Positions 60,556 to 64,000 of a stretch of DNA of 64,000 bases are shown piece by piece (position 1 is the first letter of the stretch; each line of letters starts with the position of its first letter). Source of the DNA: Anaeromicropila herbilytica (GTDB lineage Bacteria > Bacillota > Clostridia > Lachnospirales > Lachnospiraceae); contig NZ_AP024169.1 in the NCBI RefSeq assembly GCF_016591975.1, positions 4,388,501 through 4,452,500 on the forward strand, written 5' to 3'. Below the pieces are notes generated by a model. That model had not been told where the DNA came from. It searched no databases and saw nothing but the letters and a program-made list of their open reading frames with translations. A program made the position numbers and the translations under genes.

Positions 60556-61053
60556 ATGTCAACAAGAACAGAAAATGAACTTCATGGTGTTACGATGTTA
60601 GGAAATACTCAGAGCAAATATCCGAATGATTATGCACCAGAAGTCTTAGAGACCTTTATTAACAAACATCCAGAGAATGATTACTTTGTAAAATTTAATT
60701 GTCCTGAATTTACTAGCTTATGCCCTATTACTGGTCAACCAGATTTTGCGACCATCTATATCTCTTACGTACCATGCCATAAAATGGTAGAGAGTAAATC
60801 CTTAAAGCTTTATTTATTTAGTTTCCGTAATCATGGAGATTTTCATGAAGATTGCATGAATATTATTATGAAGGACCTAATCAAACTTATGGGCCCAAAA
60901 TATATTGAGGTATGGGGTAAATTCACTCCAAGAGGTGGCATCTCTATTGACCCATACTGTAATTACGGTAAACCTGAGACCAAATGGGAAGAGATTGCTT
61001 ATCATCGATTAACTAATCATGATTTATACCCAGAAAAAGTAGATAATAGATAA
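60556..61053 (+). CDS. queF: NADPH-dependent 7-cyano-7-deazaguanine reductase
   Basis: The 165-residue unimodular QueF reduces preQ0 to preQ1. The catalytic Cys is in FTSLCPITGQPDFATIYISYVP, the QueF motif ESKSLKLYLFSFRNHG provides the substrate Glu and NADPH contacts, and HEDCMN follows. It lies 129 bp after queT with its own AAAAGGAG site; the gap was inspected for a second preQ1 aptamer and none was recognised. It completes the queC-queT-queF set and is followed by a bidirectional terminator. Confidence 0.97.
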   Translation: MSTRTENELHGVTMLGNTQSKYPNDYAPEVLETFINKHPENDYFVKFNCPEFTSLCPITGQPDFATIYISYVPCHKMVESKSLKLYLFSFRNHGDFHEDCMNIIMKDLIKLMGPKYIEVWGKFTPRGGISIDPYCNYGKPETKWEEIAYHRLTNHDLYPEKVDNR

Positions 61054-61067
61054 TTCATATGATATTG

Positions 61068-61112
61068 AAAGGGAAGCGGATATTTTTCACTCAAAAATAC
61101 ACGCTTCCCTTT
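61068..61112. terminator. Bidirectional terminator between queF and the flavin reductase gene
   Basis: AAAGGGAAGCG and its complement form the stem, with an inner TATTTTT/AAAAATA stem. Confidence 0.85.
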
Positions 61113-61137
61113 AGATTACTTATATGATAACTCTGTA

Positions 61138-61644
61138 CTATTCTTTTACTAAGACTTTCTCAATTTCTGCAATATACATGGTATGGTAGTCCTTATTCGG
61201 ATAGTTTTTTTGTTCATACTCAGCAGCATAAAAGAAACCATCTTTCATATCGATATGATATAATGATTTACATACAAGAACTATTTTTGCTTCTTCAAAA
61301 TAAGGAGCTTCTTGTTCAAAACATGGTGTAAGCTTTGCTTCTTTAACCTTATCTACATCTTTGCCAGACACTCTACCGCAAAGTGCTAAAGATTCCTTAT
61401 ATTGTTCCTCATAAAAAGATAATGTAAATGTTGCTTGTTGATCTATAAATTGTTTTGTATATCTTTGTGGGCGTATATAAATAGTGGCAACATTTTTATT
61501 CCAAAATACTCCCATTCCTCCCCAACTTACTGTCATTGTGTTAAAATTATCATTATCTCCAGCAGTAACTAACGCCCACTGCTTTCCAATATCAAATGGA
61601 TTTATATTTAAATCTTCAATTTTTACTTCACTAAACTTAGCCAT
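61138..61644 (-). CDS. Flavin reductase family protein (FMN-binding split barrel)
   Basis: The 168-residue protein has the flavin reductase-like fold: NPFDIGKQWALVTAGDNDNFNTMTVSWGGMGVFWNKNVATIYIRPQRYTKQFIDQQATFTLSFY. This resembles clostridial flavoredoxin-like proteins that bind FMN and reduce flavins or act as electron carriers. LALCGRVSGKDVDKVKEAKLTP is the usual loop. It is monocistronic with GAAGGAGC before ATG. Confidence 0.92.
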   Translation of the reverse strand: MAKFSEVKIEDLNINPFDIGKQWALVTAGDNDNFNTMTVSWGGMGVFWNKNVATIYIRPQRYTKQFIDQQATFTLSFYEEQYKESLALCGRVSGKDVDKVKEAKLTPCFEQEAPYFEEAKIVLVCKSLYHIDMKDGFFYAAEYEQKNYPNKDYHTMYIAEIEKVLVKE

Positions 61645-61810
61645 GTTTTTAATGCTCCTTCACTTTTATTCTGATACTTTTTTCTCTTTTATAATCATTC
61701 ATCATTATACTATTTATTAAATTATTCTATTCCAATTATTATATAAGAATCACATAAGAAATACAAGTTTGCTTAGTAATATAATGTCGTATTTTTCAAA
61801 CAACTAATTT

Positions 61811-62725
61811 CTAGCCTATGACTTCTATCTTATTATTAATAGCATCCATTCGTATATACGCTCCCATTGGTAAGGACAATGTAGTAGCAACATGCCCACA
61901 CGTAAAGTTATTGATACACGGTTTATTTTCAGGTACAATTAATTCTTGCAGTACTTGCTCCATAGTTAAAGAATTCTCTTTATCTTTACTCTCACAATTA
62001 GCAAATTGCCCAATGATTATACCTTTACAATCAGCAAATTTACCAGCATTCTTAAGTTGTGTTAACATTCGATCAATCCGATATATCTCTTCATCAACTT
62101 CTTCTAAAAATAATATTTTACCTTTTGTATTAATCTCAAATGGTGTTCCCAGTGAAGAAACCACCATTGTAAGATTGCCACCTGTTAAAATTCCTTCACT
62201 TACTCCATCGACGATTGTTTTCATTTCATTACCATCTGCATTAAGAAGAGGTCCTATTTTATTATAAAAGAGCATTTTTTGAAAATAGTACATTGTGTAA
62301 TCATCTACTCCTTTATATAGTTCTGAAGCAAGCATTGGCGTGTGATAAGTTTCTAATGAACATATCTGATTTATCACAATATGTAAAGCTGTAATATCAC
62401 TGTATCCACAAAATATCTTTGGATTAGCTGATATCATTTTATAATCGACTTGCGATAATATTCTACTAACCCCATAACCACCCCTCATACATATAATTCC
62501 TTGAATTGATGGATCATCAAAAGATGCATTAATATCATGGACTCTTAATGCATCCTCTCCTGCTAGATATCCATGTTTACTAATACAACTTTCAAATACA
62601 ACTGGAGTTAGTCCCATATTTACCACGCTATCTATAGCCAAATTAAGTCTATCGTCTTTCACTGGACCAGCTGGTGCAATAAGGGCTACTCTTGCACCTA
62701 CATACAATGACTCCGCTCGAATCAT
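61811..62725 (-). CDS. LD-carboxypeptidase / MccF-like serine peptidase (S66)
   Basis: The 304-residue protein is of family S66. The nucleophile Ser is in FCGYSDITALH, with IICMRGGYGVSRIL upstream and the conserved Glu in KILFLEEVDEEIYRIDRMLTQLK; TCGHVATTLSLPMGA supplies the catalytic His. Members either recycle murein tetrapeptides (LdcA) or cleave the peptidyl-nucleotide antibiotic microcin C (MccF). N-terminal RVALIAPAGPV is the family start. Nothing adjacent decides between the roles; housekeeping murein recycling is the default. Confidence 0.94.
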   Translation of the reverse strand: MIRAESLYVGARVALIAPAGPVKDDRLNLAIDSVVNMGLTPVVFESCISKHGYLAGEDALRVHDINASFDDPSIQGIICMRGGYGVSRILSQVDYKMISANPKIFCGYSDITALHIVINQICSLETYHTPMLASELYKGVDDYTMYYFQKMLFYNKIGPLLNADGNEMKTIVDGVSEGILTGGNLTMVVSSLGTPFEINTKGKILFLEEVDEEIYRIDRMLTQLKNAGKFADCKGIIIGQFANCESKDKENSLTMEQVLQELIVPENKPCINNFTCGHVATTLSLPMGAYIRMDAINNKIEVIG

Positions 62726-62973
62726 TTCATCACTCCTAGCTAATTATCATAAATACAGAATAAAGAGAATGCTTTATATCTATTGTTATATTTCATTTAA
62801 CTATTTTATTCCTCTTAATTCATAGAAATGATAAGTTGATTATTCTAATTATTATTGTATTGAGATTACTGGATATTTGTGATGAAAATAATTTGAAATT
62901 ATAATGAAGGTTAAGATAGGTAGATATAACAATATAGACAATTATTTTGAATTAATAAAAGAAAATATGGTAC

Positions 62974-63003
62974 AAAAAAAGAAAGTGAATTTATCACTTT
63001 CTT
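62974..63003 (-). terminator. Terminator after tRNA-Asn
   Basis: AAGAAAGTGATAAATTCACTTTCTTTTTTT on the minus strand is a perfect stem 7 bp past the tRNA. Confidence 0.85.
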
Positions 63004-63009
63004 AAGCAA

Positions 63010-63081
63010 CTCCCCGAGTAGGGCTCGAACCTACAACCCCACGGTTAACAGCCGTGTGCTCTACCATTGAGCTATCGAGGA
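63010..63081 (-). tRNA. tRNA-Asn (anticodon GTT)
   Basis: The 72-nt tRNA has acceptor TCCTCGA/TCGGGGA with discriminator G, D-arm AGCTCAATGGTAGAGC, anticodon arm CACGG-CTGTTAA-CCGTG, and T-arm TGTAGGTTCGAGCCCTACT. CCA is not encoded. It lies ~300 bp downstream of 23S rRNA, in the same direction. Confidence 0.95.
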
Positions 63082-63278
63082 AGAACAATATTATCTTAAT
63101 ATATATCTATTTAAATGTCAATAGGATATTGATTATTTTTTAATCAAACTAAATTGATTACTTTATTCTTCATATATACTTTTCGCAATCTGATGATTAA
63201 ATCCAACACCTCTTTCTAAAGATACTAGTATATATAATAAATTTTCATATACATTAAGTATTTTAAAAACAATTAATC

Positions 63279-63319
63279 AAAAAAGATCATTGAAAATTAA
63301 TATAATTTCAAATGATCTT
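63279..63319 (-). terminator. Terminator directly after 23S rRNA
   Basis: AAGATCATT(T)GAAAT and ATTTTCAATGATCTTTTTT on the minus strand, ~60 bp after the 23S end. It separates the rRNA from tRNA-Asn and leaves no room for 5S rRNA. Confidence 0.75.
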
Positions 63320-63377
63320 CCATACATTTAATCTATATCTTCAAAACTACACATGAATTATTTATCCGTTTATTTTT

Positions 63378-64000
<623 letters not shown>

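Noticed and set aside
63082..63377. 5S rRNA between 23S and tRNA-Asn
   Set aside because: The region is very AT-rich and lacks any recognisable 5S segment.

Overview
The window looks like a chromosome segment of an anaerobic, spore-forming, plant-fibre-degrading Firmicute of the Lachnospiraceae (Clostridium/Lachnoclostridium phytofermentans-like). This is inferred from the low GC content, strong AGGAGG ribosome binding sites, an intracellular GH94 cellobiose phosphorylase, a beta-glucoside PTS operon under LicT antitermination, sporulation-type promoters and large chemoreceptors. No database search was possible. Most genes lie on the minus strand, and the window ends inside a 23S rRNA gene on the minus strand.

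Layout. 0-7.3 kb: 3' end of a chemoreceptor, a YaiI/YqxD (DUF188) gene, and a five-domain oligopeptide/dipeptide ABC operon (SBP, two permeases, one fused double ATPase) interrupted by a 271-bp palindrome. 7.5-11.5 kb: a MoxR/DUF58/DUF4129 operon, then blaI with what looks like a stump of blaR1. 11.8-15 kb: cellobiose phosphorylase behind a strong promoter and LacI-like operators, and an unknown gene. 15-20.7 kb: a MacB-like ABC operon (ATPase, large CARDB-type exported protein, hexapeptide-repeat protein, FtsX-type permease). 21-26 kb: AI-2E-family permease, cytidylate-kinase-like gene, and an unknown/DUF11 gene pair. 26-35.7 kb: thioredoxin, Crp/Fnr regulator, a metallophosphoesterase operon, a lipoprotein, exoA, and three small hydrophilic genes that each carry a forespore (sigma-G-like) promoter. 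35.8-44.3 kb: NCS2 purine permease, cold-shock protein, M14 peptidase with Big2 domains, a peroxide-defence cluster (gpx-trxA-trxB-gpx), bioY with a BirA operator, and a methyltransferase. 44.6-49.3 kb: licT-bglP-bglA, with an RAT/terminator pair before licT and another before bglP. 49.5-58.8 kb: Csp-like subtilase, tRNA-Leu, chemoreceptor, orphan sugar-binding lipoprotein, AraC-type response regulator, and a six-repeat PLL/DUF346 lectin-like protein. 59-62.7 kb: queC-queT-queF behind a preQ1-I riboswitch, flavin reductase, and LD-carboxypeptidase. 63-64 kb: tRNA-Asn and the 3' part of 23S rRNA.

The most interesting signals sit between the standard genes. (1) Three small, low-complexity, strongly initiated genes within 4 kb each have a GNATA-N17/18-CATACTA-type promoter, which suggests undescribed small spore proteins. 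(2) Two ~300-bp near-perfect palindromes share their core but have different outer arms, each still self-complementary. A third, unrelated palindrome splits the peptide-transport operon. (3) A GTCGCC-loop-GGCGAC hairpin sits directly upstream of the Shine-Dalgarno of three unrelated genes, and two of these carry a longer multi-hairpin leader. (4) The leaders of two exported-protein genes share a conserved ~60-nt sequence. (5) A phosphoesterase with an unrecognised C-terminal sensor-like region is paired with a small helical protein.
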